Shown here piece by piece: positions 43,041 to 51,366 of a stretch of 64,000 bases of DNA. Source of the DNA: Phaeobacter sp. J2-8 (GTDB taxonomy: Bacteria > Pseudomonadota > Alphaproteobacteria > Rhodobacterales > Rhodobacteraceae); the NCBI RefSeq assembly GCF_022867865.1, contig NZ_JALIEC010000004.1, positions 248,001 to 312,000 on the forward strand, read 5' to 3'. Numbering within the stretch: the first letter of the stretch is position 1; the number at the start of each line of letters is the position of its first letter. The notes under the pieces are model-generated. The model did not search any database. It saw nothing but the letters and a program-made list of their open reading frames with translations, and was not told where the DNA came from. The translations under genes and the position numbers were made by a program.

Positions 43041-44581
43041 TCTGCCAGCTCGTCAATTGGCGTGTCGGTGGTCGATTGACGGGCTGGGGATAGGCGCGCG
43101 GCCTGAAGTTTTTTCCAGATCCTCTGACCCGAGATCAGCACAGCAATCGCGAGAAACGCAATGGCCCAGGGGCGTTGGAAAAAGATCAGCCAACCGCTGT
43201 TGGACAAAAGCAGGCTTTGGCGGAATGCCTCTTCGGCACCGGGGGCCAGCACAAAGGCGATGATAAACGCCGCAGGCGAAAAATCATGTTTGCGCATCAG
43301 ATACCCCAGCAGCCCCGCCGCGCACATGATCATGATATCAAAGATATTTGTGCGCGCGGAATAGGCCGAGATGATGCAAGTCAGAAAGATGTAAGGATAG
43401 ATCAGACGCGGCGGCACCATGGCGATGACCCGGCCCACAAGGGGACTTCCAAAGTAGCCAATGACCCCGTAAAGCGCGATGCCAAGCAATCCGGCGGCAA
43501 ACAGACCAAAGATCAGCTCTCTTGAGGTGTCAAAGATCGACGGGCCGACCGGGATGCCATGGATCAGGAACACACCGATCAGGATAGCAGCAATTGTGCT
43601 GCCGGGAACACCCAGCGCCAACAGCGGAATCATCGTCGGGCCGGACACGGCGTTGTTGGCGGATTCCGGGGCGGCGATGCCTTCGACAATGCCGGTGCCC
43701 CATTTCTCGGGGTTTTTTGAGCGGCGTTTTTCTTCGCCATAGGCGGCGAAACCGGCAACGGCGGATCCAAGCCCGGGCAGAATGCCAATAACAGACCCAA
43801 TCAAGGATAAGCGCAGCATCACCGGCAGGCACCGGATGAATTCCGGCATGGTGAAACGCGCGGCATCGGGATCGTCGCTGGGCGCGTTTTTCTGGTGCGT
43901 TTGCTGTTTGCGGGCGCTTTCGATCTGAATCGCCAGTTCGGACAACACGAAAATCCCCAGCAACAGCGGAATCAGCGCAAGACCGGATTGAAATTCAAGC
44001 ACGCCAAAATCCAAACGTGGTTCGGACGAAATCGGATCGATGCCAATCATCGCCACCAAAAATCCAAGCACCGTTGCCAACAGCCCCTTGATGATCGAAT
44101 TGCCGGTGACCGAGCTGATCACGATAAAGGCCATCATATAGACCGCGAAATATTCCGGCGGGCCAAAGGCTTCGGTCACGGACGCAATGGCCACAGCACC
44201 AAAGATCAGGATGAGTTCGCCCACGGTATCGCCGATGACCGAGGCAATTGTCGCCACTTTCAGCGCCTTGCCGGTTTTGCCGGCGCGCGTCATCGGATAG
44301 CCATCGCTCAGGGTGGCCGCCGAGGCCGCCGTGCCCGGCGTGTTGAACAGGATTGCGGAAATCGAGCCGCCGAACCGGCCGGATTTGCCGATCACATACA
44401 AAAATGCCAGCGCGGACAGCGGATCAAGGTAAAATGTCACCGGCACCAGCATCGCAATCGCGGCCGCCGCCGTCAGCCCCGGAATGGCGCCAACAATCAC
44501 CCCGACAAAGGCCGCCAGAACAACAAATCCAAGCGCTGTCGGGTTGGAAAACAGATAAGCAAATCCGTTGAGAATATCCAT
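43037..44581 (-). CDS. tctA: Tripartite tricarboxylate transporter permease TctA
   Basis: 514 residues with about 12 membrane segments. Diagnostic repeats: VGAIPGLTAAAAIAMLVP, FGGSISAILFNTPGTAASAATLSDGYPM, IGILPGLGSAVAGFAAYGEEKR and PESANNAVSGPTMIPLLALGVPGS. It uses the periplasmic receptor encoded at 45146-46126 to import a carboxylate by cation symport. It lies 10 bp after tctB and overlaps the hydrolase by 4 bp. Confidence 0.96.
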   Translation of the reverse strand: MDILNGFAYLFSNPTALGFVVLAAFVGVIVGAIPGLTAAAAIAMLVPVTFYLDPLSALAFLYVIGKSGRFGGSISAILFNTPGTAASAATLSDGYPMTRAGKTGKALKVATIASVIGDTVGELILIFGAVAIASVTEAFGPPEYFAVYMMAFIVISSVTGNSIIKGLLATVLGFLVAMIGIDPISSEPRLDFGVLEFQSGLALIPLLLGIFVLSELAIQIESARKQQTHQKNAPSDDPDAARFTMPEFIRCLPVMLRLSLIGSVIGILPGLGSAVAGFAAYGEEKRRSKNPEKWGTGIVEGIAAPESANNAVSGPTMIPLLALGVPGSTIAAILIGVFLIHGIPVGPSIFDTSRELIFGLFAAGLLGIALYGVIGYFGSPLVGRVIAMVPPRLIYPYIFLTCIISAYSARTNIFDIMIMCAAGLLGYLMRKHDFSPAAFIIAFVLAPGAEEAFRQSLLLSNSGWLIFFQRPWAIAFLAIAVLISGQRIWKKLQAARLSPARQSTTDTPIDELAE

Positions 44582-44591
44582 GGTTTTGCTC

Positions 44592-45071
44592 CTACCAGAT
44601 TAGATAATTGGAAATGTCGAGGATGGTTCCGGGCGGGTCGTAGATGCCCATGCCTTTGATAAACAACAGGTAAAATACGATCGCGCAGGCCAAGCCATTG
44701 GCCAGTGACAGCCGCCAGGAATTGGCAAACAGGCGAAAGATGACAACGCCGCCGATCGCCGTGGCCAACAAGTAGCCAAGCCATCCAATCATCAGCCCCG
44801 ACAGCACCGCCAGCATCAGCATCGGCCCTGCCTGAACCAAAAGGTTTCTGGCCGTGATGTCATGCGATGTTTCTTCTGGGTCTGCTGTGCGCCAATCGAC
44901 CAGCATCAAAAGCAACGTCAGCCCAATCGTAGCAATCGCAACCGACACCGGCACCAAACGCGGCCCGATTGAATCCGCAAACCCCGCCGGAATCTTGATT
45001 GCCTCAAAAAGAAAAACCAACCCAAACACAAGGATAACTACATTGGTCAGCCAGCCAATATTTCGATCCAC
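44592..45071 (-). CDS. tctB: Tripartite tricarboxylate transporter small subunit TctB
   Basis: 159 residues with four predicted membrane segments (about 8-25, 40-57, 80-105, 118-138), the usual TctB layout; FGPRLVP-like GPRLVPVSVA after the first helix is typical. It forms the membrane part with TctA. A strong hairpin with a T-rich run separates it from tctC upstream. Confidence 0.9.
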   Translation of the reverse strand: MDRNIGWLTNVVILVFGLVFLFEAIKIPAGFADSIGPRLVPVSVAIATIGLTLLLMLVDWRTADPEETSHDITARNLLVQAGPMLMLAVLSGLMIGWLGYLLATAIGGVVIFRLFANSWRLSLANGLACAIVFYLLFIKGMGIYDPPGTILDISNYLIW

Positions 45072-45109
45072 TTTTTGACTCCCCCACTGTCATTCCAAAA
45101 AAACTGAAA

Positions 45110-45138
45110 GGCCCGGGCGTCCCCTATGCGCCCGGGCC
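45110..45138 (-). terminator. Attenuator/terminator between tctC and tctB
   Basis: On the minus strand GGCCCGGGCG and CGCCCGGGCC form a 10-bp GC stem with a 9-base loop, followed by TTTCAGTTTTTTT. Placed 8 bp after the tctC stop and before tctB, it should terminate part of the transcripts or protect the tctC mRNA end, giving more receptor than permease. Confidence 0.75.
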
Positions 45139-45145
45139 ATCCGGC

Positions 45146-46126
45146 TTAGTTTCCGTTCAGTTGCGGAAGGATTTTGCGAACGTTTTGCTGAATTGTCTCG
45201 GCTTGGGCCGGTCCTTCGGACGCGGGTACAAAGGCCACCGGGAACAACAGCTTATCCATCGCCGCCTGATAGCTTTCGCTGGCGGTGGCCTGTTCCACGG
45301 CCGCGGCTAGGGTGGCAAGCACATCGTCGGGCACATCCGCCGGTGCCAGAACGCCAACCGGGCTGTCAATCGCGATGTATTCGATGCTTTCTTCGCCTGC
45401 TGCGGGCACCTCTTGGTCAATCAGATCGGCCTTGCTCTGGCGCAACACCCCCAAAACCCGCATTTTCTTGCCGAAATTGATGCGGGTGTTCATGTTTTGA
45501 ATGCCAAAATCCACCTGACCGCCGATGATCGCGATGCGCGATTTGGCCGACCCACTAAAAGGAACCGCCTGAACATCAAGCCCGTTTGCCTCGACAAACC
45601 CAACGCCAGAGGCCATGAACGCCGACCCGCTGCCACCATGGCCCCAGCGCAATTCGCCGGGGCGTGCCTTGGCATCATCGATCAGATCCTGAAGCGTTTG
45701 ATAGGGGCTGTCGGTGGGCACCGCGATGGCCGGCACCAGCCGCGTGACTGTGCCCGCCTGTTTGAAATCAGTGAAAACATCGACGTCGGATTGGCCGAGT
45801 TCCTGTTTCAACACCATGGTCCCGACAGAACCATACCACAGCGTATAGCCATCCGACCGGCTGTCTGCCACGAACTTGGCGGCAATCATGCTTGCGGCGC
45901 CGGGTTTGTTGACCACAACAACGGGTTTGCCGAGGATCGATTGCAATTCCGCGGCCATCGCCCGCCCGGTCAGATCAGTGCCGCCCCCGGCATTGAACCC
46001 GATCACAAGGTTGATTGGCTTGACCGGATAATCGGCCAGCGCCGGACCTGCGACAAACGTGGCAAGAGCAAGTGCCGCGCCCCCAAGAGCGGCGGTCACA
46101 GAGCGACGGTTAAACGTCCTAATCAT
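45146..46126 (-). CDS. tctC: TTT solute-binding protein TctC
   Basis: 326 residues from ATG 46126 with GGAGGAAAACCCA upstream. Signal peptide about 1-31 (NRRSVTAALGG... ending PALA; the RR could suggest Tat). The mature part starts DYPVKPINLVIGFNAGGGTDLTGRAMA, a clear Bug/TctC signature, with two alpha/beta lobes. It binds the substrate in the periplasm. Ligand unknown; the operon's enzymes point to a C4 sugar-acid derivative. Confidence 0.95.
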   Translation of the reverse strand: MIRTFNRRSVTAALGGAALALATFVAGPALADYPVKPINLVIGFNAGGGTDLTGRAMAAELQSILGKPVVVVNKPGAASMIAAKFVADSRSDGYTLWYGSVGTMVLKQELGQSDVDVFTDFKQAGTVTRLVPAIAVPTDSPYQTLQDLIDDAKARPGELRWGHGGSGSAFMASGVGFVEANGLDVQAVPFSGSAKSRIAIIGGQVDFGIQNMNTRINFGKKMRVLGVLRQSKADLIDQEVPAAGEESIEYIAIDSPVGVLAPADVPDDVLATLAAAVEQATASESYQAAMDKLLFPVAFVPASEGPAQAETIQQNVRKILPQLNGN

Positions 46127-46224
46127 TGGGTTTTCCTCCTCCATAAAGTTGTAACCAGCCGGGGCAAAAGATGCGGCGCGTGGCCAGCGCCCCTTGATCC
46201 AGGCTGAGAAAATCGGCGCTTTGA

Positions 46225-47712
46225 TCAGCGCTCCATTGTCCATTCGATTTGTTGAATTTCCACCTTGGGCGATGGCGGCCAGCCATCCCCGCGTTGTGAA
46301 TTCAAACTGCGGTGTGGGGCCCAGCGGTATTCCCGATCGGGTTTCCCCACCAGCGCACCATTGTCGATCCAATCAAGATCAACGCCGTACATTTCGCCAA
46401 TCAAAGTGTCCTGCAAGCGCGCAAGCGTCTCGGCATGGGCCGGATCGCGCGCCAGATCCACCATTTCACGCGGATCCTGGTCCAGATCAAACAATTGGGA
46501 ATGGTTGCCAACCGGGTAATAGATCAGCTTATAGCGCGCATCCCGGATCATCCGGCTTGATGTGTCGTCTTCGCCGCATTCGCCATAGATGTGATCATGG
46601 GTTTGCGCGCCCACCATCGAGATTCCGTCAACCGTTTCCGGCGGCTCGATGTCACACAGATCCAGCAGGGTTGGCATCACATCGGCAAACCCGACAAGGC
46701 GGTCATCAACAACACCCTCGGTGACCTTTGGGTTACCTTTGTTGGGCGACAGGATCATCGGAATATTCGCGCTGCTTTCATAAAATATCCGCTTGGCGGC
46801 CATGTCATGATTGCCCAGCATATCCCCATGATCCGAAGTGAACATGATGATCGTGTCGTCCAGGATACCCTCTAACCGCAGGGTGCCGACAAGATAGCGG
46901 ATTTGGTAATCGATCTGGCTGCACAGCGCATAAAAGGCGCGTTTGGCGGCCTGCATCTGGGACTTGGTATACAGGTTGGTGCGGCTCAGTTGGGCCTGAA
47001 TGGCAAACGGGCGGTCGGCCCCGTCCTTGGCCCAATCGCCGACATAGGGCGCTTCGATTTCGACATCGCGGTACAGATCGATGAACGCCTGTGGCGGCAC
47101 AAGCGGCGGATGCGGGTGACGAAACCCAAGATACCAAAACCCCGGTTTGTTCGGATCACGGCGTTTGATCGTGCGGGCCATCATCCGGCCTGCCCAATTG
47201 GTGGCGTGGTGTTCTTCGTCCAGATGCCAGGGCCGCCAGTTGTATTGGTTGTTTGACATGCCATGATCGAACTGACGGCCCGGCAAACCCTGATCGCCAA
47301 GATAGATGTCATAATCGTCCAGCGTGCCCCATTGGGGGCGGCCTTCGTCGTCCAACAGCACTGAATCAAAGCCCACCCGGTCCCGTTGCGGATGCACATG
47401 CAGTTTGCCCACGGCATCGGCCTGATACCCGGCATCCCGGAACGCTTGGGCCATGGTTGTCACATCTGGCATGGTCAGCTGGTCGTTGAACACGCGGTCG
47501 CCGTGGGTGCGGGGCGATTGCCCGGTCATCAGGGTGCGACGCGCCGGAATACAGACCGGACATTCGGAATAGGCATTGGAATATCGCACGCCACAGGCCG
47601 AAAGCTCGTTCAGGCCCGGGGTGATGATCGATGAATTTCCAGCAAAGCCAAGATGTTCTGCCGCCCAGTGATCGGTGCAGATCAGCAGAACGTTTGGACG
47701 CGTATGTGTCAT
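46225..47712 (-). CDS. Sulfatase family hydrolase (Cys-type formylglycine motif CIPAR)
   Basis: 495 residues from ATG 47712 (AAGGAC upstream). Metal site PNVLLICTDHWAAEHLG (5-21), formylglycine core ECPVCIPARRTLMTGQ (C about 51), VGKLHVHP, and FTSDHGDMLGNHD (about 293-305). No signal peptide. It differs from the operon's other sulfatase in the active-site motif (CIPAR against CTPFR) and has its own C-terminal part, so the two probably have different substrates or sequential roles. First gene of the minus operon, 110 bp from the divergent LysR gene and 98 bp before tctC. Confidence 0.92.
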   Translation of the reverse strand: MTHTRPNVLLICTDHWAAEHLGFAGNSSIITPGLNELSACGVRYSNAYSECPVCIPARRTLMTGQSPRTHGDRVFNDQLTMPDVTTMAQAFRDAGYQADAVGKLHVHPQRDRVGFDSVLLDDEGRPQWGTLDDYDIYLGDQGLPGRQFDHGMSNNQYNWRPWHLDEEHHATNWAGRMMARTIKRRDPNKPGFWYLGFRHPHPPLVPPQAFIDLYRDVEIEAPYVGDWAKDGADRPFAIQAQLSRTNLYTKSQMQAAKRAFYALCSQIDYQIRYLVGTLRLEGILDDTIIMFTSDHGDMLGNHDMAAKRIFYESSANIPMILSPNKGNPKVTEGVVDDRLVGFADVMPTLLDLCDIEPPETVDGISMVGAQTHDHIYGECGEDDTSSRMIRDARYKLIYYPVGNHSQLFDLDQDPREMVDLARDPAHAETLARLQDTLIGEMYGVDLDWIDNGALVGKPDREYRWAPHRSLNSQRGDGWPPSPKVEIQQIEWTMER

Positions 47713-47747
47713 TGTTTTGGTGTCCTTCCTCATTGGACAGTGTTATG

Positions 47748-47770
47748 TGGCATTTCGAAAAATAATGCCA
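47748..47770. promoter_or_regulatory. Candidate LysR operator between the sulfatase operon and its regulator
   Basis: TGGCATT and AATGCCA are perfect 7-base inverted repeats separated by 9 bases, in the 110-bp divergent region. Size and position suit a LysR recognition site controlling both directions. Confidence 0.5.
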
Positions 47771-47822
47771 ATGACGATTTCTTCGCTTAACATACGAATA
47801 TGGAATGTTTTGGAGGCCTGTA

Positions 47823-48731
47823 ATGACCAAACGTCTGGGATTGCGCCAGCTGCGTGCCTTTCACGCGGTTATCGTCACCGGAAGCGTGACAGCCGCCGCC
47901 GAGCGGCTGAACCTGACACAACCGGCGATCAGCAAACAGCTGAGCGATTTGGAGCACGCCATTCGCCTGCGGTTGTTTGATCGGCGCAGCGGGCGCGCCG
48001 CGACGCCGACGCAACAGGGGCTGGATTTTTTCCGCGCGATCGAGGCCACCATTGTCGGGCTCGAAGAGATTGAGACAATCGCCAGCGATATCGAGCATCG
48101 CAACACCACCCGGATCAGAATTGCCGCAACGCCGCCGCTGATCAACAGCGCGCCGCTGATGGCGGCGACATCGCGGTTTATCGCGGATCACCCGGATGTC
48201 AGGATTGCGCTTGAACCCAGGCACCGGATCGAAATCGAAGATTGGGTGGTAGCCCGGCACATTGACCTTGCGCTGGCGCTTTTGCCGTCAAACCATCCCG
48301 GGCTGACAGAAACGCCCCTGGTCGAGACCCGCGCCGTTGTGGTGATGCCCGCCGATCACCGGCTGGCCGCCCAAGAGACCGTGTCCCCGGAGGATATTCA
48401 AGACGACCGCCTGATCCTGCCAAGCCGTCAGCCGCTGAGGACGCGGATCGATGCGGCGCTGAACAAGGCGGGGCTGCATGTGTCGGCTCAGTTGGAATCC
48501 TCGTCCGCGATCACCTGTTGTCGGATGGCGGCATCGGGGCTGGGCGTTGCGCTGTGTGATCCGTTCAGCCCGACATCCTTTGTCGGAAGTGGCCTGATCA
48601 CCCGCCCGTGGCGGCCCGAGGTCCATTTGACCTATGGCATCCTTCAGAGCAAACAACACGCATTGGACAATCGGACCAAGCGGATCATGAGCTATCTGAA
48701 GGTGGAATTTGAACGGTTTGCCACCGCGTAA
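47823..48731 (+). CDS. LysR-family regulator of the sulfatase/TTT/otn operon
   Basis: 302 residues from ATG 47823 with TTGGAGGCCTGTA upstream. Helix-turn-helix LRQLRAFHAVIVTGSVTAAAERLNLTQPAISKQLSDLEHAI (about 6-46); effector domain with IRIAATPPLINSAPLMAATSRF and LPSRQPLRTRIDAAL. Divergent from the first sulfatase gene, so it probably activates that operon. The LysR and the LacI gene at 48762 converge on a shared hairpin. Confidence 0.92.
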   Translation: MTKRLGLRQLRAFHAVIVTGSVTAAAERLNLTQPAISKQLSDLEHAIRLRLFDRRSGRAATPTQQGLDFFRAIEATIVGLEEIETIASDIEHRNTTRIRIAATPPLINSAPLMAATSRFIADHPDVRIALEPRHRIEIEDWVVARHIDLALALLPSNHPGLTETPLVETRAVVVMPADHRLAAQETVSPEDIQDDRLILPSRQPLRTRIDAALNKAGLHVSAQLESSSAITCCRMAASGLGVALCDPFSPTSFVGSGLITRPWRPEVHLTYGILQSKQHALDNRTKRIMSYLKVEFERFATA

Positions 48732-48740
48732 ACGCGCGGG

Positions 48741-48758
48741 CCTGACCCAAGGGTCAGG
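48741..48758. terminator. Bidirectional hairpin between converging LysR and LacI genes
   Basis: CCTGACCC-AA-GGGTCAGG, an 8-bp stem, sits in the 30 bp between the two converging stop codons. No long T-run is present on either side. Confidence 0.5.
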
Positions 48759-48761
48759 ACC

Positions 48762-49778
48762 CTAGGTTGTGCTGCCTTCGATCAATTCCAAATCGAGCTG
48801 AAACGTCTTTTTGTCGGGCATCTCTGCGCGACTGACCTTTTTTTGCAGCAACTCCCCGGCCAGTCGCCCGATTTGGTATCGTGGCGTGGCAATTGTTGTC
48901 AGGCGCGGTGTGATCGATTGGCACATTTCAATCCCGTTGAAACCGGCAAGCGCGATGTCCTCTGGCACGTGGATGCCATTGGCCTGACAGTAGAACAAAG
49001 CCCCCAGGGCAAGGTCGTCATTGGCAAAAAACACCGCGTCAATGTTCAGGTCACGATCCAACAGTTGCTTGATCCCGGTTGCGCCGAGTTCAAGAGATGA
49101 CTCGCCCTCTAGGATAACCGACGTCACAAGCGGATTGTTCAGTCGGGCCAGTTCGGTTTCAAATGCCACACGCCGTTTGGCCGATCGTTTCGGCCGTTCG
49201 CCCCATGCGCCAACATAGGCAATCCGGCCATAGCCCTTGGCAACCAGATGCCGGGCAATAAGCTCGCCTGCTTCGCTCATGGAATTGCCGACAGCCATAT
49301 CGATGGCATCGCCGTCGGTGTCCATGACTTCGACAATGGGGCCGGCAAAATGCGACAGCAGTTCCTTGGTCGTGTCGGAATGCTCCAGCCCGCTCAGGAT
49401 GATGCCGGCGGGGTTCCACGTCAGCATATCGCGCAGTATCGCCTCTTCGTTGGCGTCGTCATATTTGGTCATGCCAAGAACAAGGCGCAGCTGGGATCCT
49501 TGGAGCGCGTCATCAATGCCATCGACGATATTCGGGAACACGTGGTTGCTCATCGATGGGACGATCACAGTGATCAGGTCGGTGGCCTGGCCGCGCAAGG
49601 ATCCGGCGATCCGATTGCGGCGATAGCCGATGATCCGGGCCGAGCGTTCCACCTTTTCCCGCAGAGCTTTGGATACGTTTGGCGCGTCGCTCATCGCGCG
49701 CGATGCCGAAATGACGCTGACACCGCAGTGGGCTGCCACGTCCTTTAGCGTTGGCGGGCGACTGTCCTTGCTCATCAT
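48762..49778 (-). CDS. LacI-family transcriptional repressor
   Basis: 338 residues; ATG ATG at 49778/49775 after GGAGGAGAA. LacI headpiece PTLKDVAAHCGVSVISASRAMSDAPNVSKALREKV (about 9-43), then the periplasmic-binding-protein-like core with IITVIVPSMSN-type start, AVFFANDDLALGALFYCQANG and IPEDIALAGFNG-like stretches. It is divergent from the second tctCBA set; two tandem 17-bp sites in the shared region are the likely operators. The ligand is probably the sugar acid imported by that TTT. Confidence 0.95.
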   Translation of the reverse strand: MMSKDSRPPTLKDVAAHCGVSVISASRAMSDAPNVSKALREKVERSARIIGYRRNRIAGSLRGQATDLITVIVPSMSNHVFPNIVDGIDDALQGSQLRLVLGMTKYDDANEEAILRDMLTWNPAGIILSGLEHSDTTKELLSHFAGPIVEVMDTDGDAIDMAVGNSMSEAGELIARHLVAKGYGRIAYVGAWGERPKRSAKRRVAFETELARLNNPLVTSVILEGESSLELGATGIKQLLDRDLNIDAVFFANDDLALGALFYCQANGIHVPEDIALAGFNGIEMCQSITPRLTTIATPRYQIGRLAGELLQKKVSRAEMPDKKTFQLDLELIEGSTT

Positions 49779-49821
49779 TTCTCCTCCGTCCGGCAGCCAG
49801 AGTATGACGGGTGAATTTTAG

Positions 49822-49859
49822 ATTGACAACGTTACCAAGAAAATTGACAACGTTACCAA
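49822..49859. promoter_or_regulatory. Two tandem LacI-type operators
   Basis: ATTGACAACGTTACCAA occurs at 49822-49838 and again, identically, at 49843-49859. The core is the palindromic AACGTT expected for LacI-family proteins (TGACAACGTTACCA is nearly self-complementary). The 21-bp centre spacing is two helical turns, favouring side-by-side binding. They lie between the LacI gene and tctC (start 49889). Confidence 0.75.
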
Positions 49860-49888
49860 TGAAGATTCTTTGGGAGGAGACACATCCA

Positions 49889-50836
49889 ATGTTGAAGAAA
49901 ACCATCGCAGCCCTTGCCCTGACCGCCGCCGCAGGTGCGGCATTCGCGCAGGACTATCCTGTGCGTCCGATCAACCTTGTTGCGCCGTTCAATGCGGGCG
50001 GAGGCACGGATTTGTTGCTGCGCGCGCTTGCACCCCATCTGGCCGAAGCGCTGGATGGCGATGCATTTGTGTCCAATATGGCCGGTGGGTCCGGTACGGT
50101 TGGCGCGGCTGCACTTGCCGGGCAAAAGCCGGATGGCTATCAGCTTGGCTATTGGTCGGTCACGGTGTCCACCATCCAGCCCCAGATCAAAAACGTCCCC
50201 TACGGTGTTGATAGCTGGACGCCGATTTGTTCGGTGGCGGCCTCTCCGACTGTGCTCTTTACCCAGGCGGACAGCCCGTTTGAAACGATTCAGGATGTGG
50301 TTGCCGCCGTCAAGGACGCACCGGGCAAATACATCTATGGTTCGTCTGGCCCCGGTGCCATCACCCATCTGACAACGGTTGCTGCGTTTTCCGGGCTTGG
50401 CCTGATTGACGATATGAAGCACCTGCCGTTTCAAGGTTCTGGCCCCGCGCTTCAGGCTATGGCGGCGGGCACGATCCAATTCTTTGGCGACACAGAATTG
50501 CTCATGACGCGGGGCGATTTCCGCCCGCTTGTCGTGTTCAACAGCACACGTTTGGACAGCCTGCCCGATGTGCCCACCGCGGCCGAGGTGGGCATCGCCG
50601 CACCGTTGAACGAGCTGTACCTCTGGGGCGGGTTGTTTGGACCTGCGGGCATGGACGCCGATGTAACATCCACGCTGTCGGATGCTTGTGAAACGGCGAT
50701 GAATTCGGACGGATTTCAGAAATTCGCGGCAGACACCAGCACAGTGCTGAGCTACCGCGACGCCGCCGAATTTGATGCCTTTTTCCGCGCGCAATACGAC
50801 GCCAACGCATCGCTGATCGAAGCGGCAGGTCTCTGA
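49889..50836 (+). CDS. tctC: TTT solute-binding protein TctC (second set)
   Basis: 315 residues from ATG 49889, TGGGAGGAGACAC upstream. Signal peptide about 1-20 (ending AAFA); the mature start QDYPVRPINLVAPFNAGGGTDLLLRAL is the TctC signature. Shares the PVxPINLV and FNAGGGTDL segments with the receptor at 45146-46126 but is diverged elsewhere, so ligands may differ. Under the tandem LacI operators. Confidence 0.95.
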   Translation: MLKKTIAALALTAAAGAAFAQDYPVRPINLVAPFNAGGGTDLLLRALAPHLAEALDGDAFVSNMAGGSGTVGAAALAGQKPDGYQLGYWSVTVSTIQPQIKNVPYGVDSWTPICSVAASPTVLFTQADSPFETIQDVVAAVKDAPGKYIYGSSGPGAITHLTTVAAFSGLGLIDDMKHLPFQGSGPALQAMAAGTIQFFGDTELLMTRGDFRPLVVFNSTRLDSLPDVPTAAEVGIAAPLNELYLWGGLFGPAGMDADVTSTLSDACETAMNSDGFQKFAADTSTVLSYRDAAEFDAFFRAQYDANASLIEAAGL

Positions 50837-50849
50837 ACTTTATCGACAA

Positions 50850-50880
50850 AGCCGCCCTCGGGTCTGATCCGGGGGTGGCT
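50850..50880 (+). terminator. Hairpin between tctC and tctB (second set)
   Basis: AGCCGCCCTCGG and CCGGGGGTGGCT form a long GC stem with a few non-Watson-Crick pairs, 13 bp after the tctC stop. It lies in the same place as the hairpin in the first set but lacks a T-run, so it may act as an mRNA 3' stabiliser. Confidence 0.4.
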
Positions 50881-50900
50881 GATCAAAAGGATGCAATCCG

Positions 50901-51356
50901 ATGGCACCTGTTTTCACGGAACGTCGTGTTTTTTCGATCATTATTCTGGTTTTGACAGCGGGGCTTGTTGTTTCGACTTTTGGGCTTGATTTTGCGGATC
51001 TTGGTGGCGCCTTCAGCCCGATGTTCTTTCCGCGCATCATTCTTATCGTGTTGCTTGGGTTGGCGGCGCTGAATATGGCGGTTGATCTGCATACACCCGA
51101 AGAACAGTACCCGATAGAGATTTGGCCGGTTGTGATCATCAGCATCGCCTTTGTCGCCTATGTTCTTGTGGTGATGTCGTTGGGCTATTTCATCAGCTCG
51201 TTTGCCGTTGGTTTGGTCATCCTATTGGCGCTTGGCCTGCGCAACCCGTTGCAAATCATTCTCTTTCCGCTCTGTGGCGCTGGCGCGCTTGTCGGGCTTT
51301 TCAATCATGTTTTGAAAATGCCGCTGCCCAGCTCGCCCTTTTTCTGGTGGATATGA
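50901..51356 (+). CDS. tctB: TTT small subunit TctB (second set)
   Basis: 151 residues with four membrane segments; AFSPMFFPRIILIVLLGLAALNMAVDL after the first helix is typical of TctB. It ends with an aromatic-rich tail (KMPLPSSPFFWW). 10 bp before tctA. Confidence 0.9.
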   Translation: MAPVFTERRVFSIIILVLTAGLVVSTFGLDFADLGGAFSPMFFPRIILIVLLGLAALNMAVDLHTPEEQYPIEIWPVVIISIAFVAYVLVVMSLGYFISSFAVGLVILLALGLRNPLQIILFPLCGAGALVGLFNHVLKMPLPSSPFFWWI

Positions 51357-51366
51357 AAGCGAACCG

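Noticed and set aside
49811-49888. Upstream ATG for the second tctC
   Set aside because: It would translate through both LacI operators; the signal peptide and ribosome site support ATG 49889.
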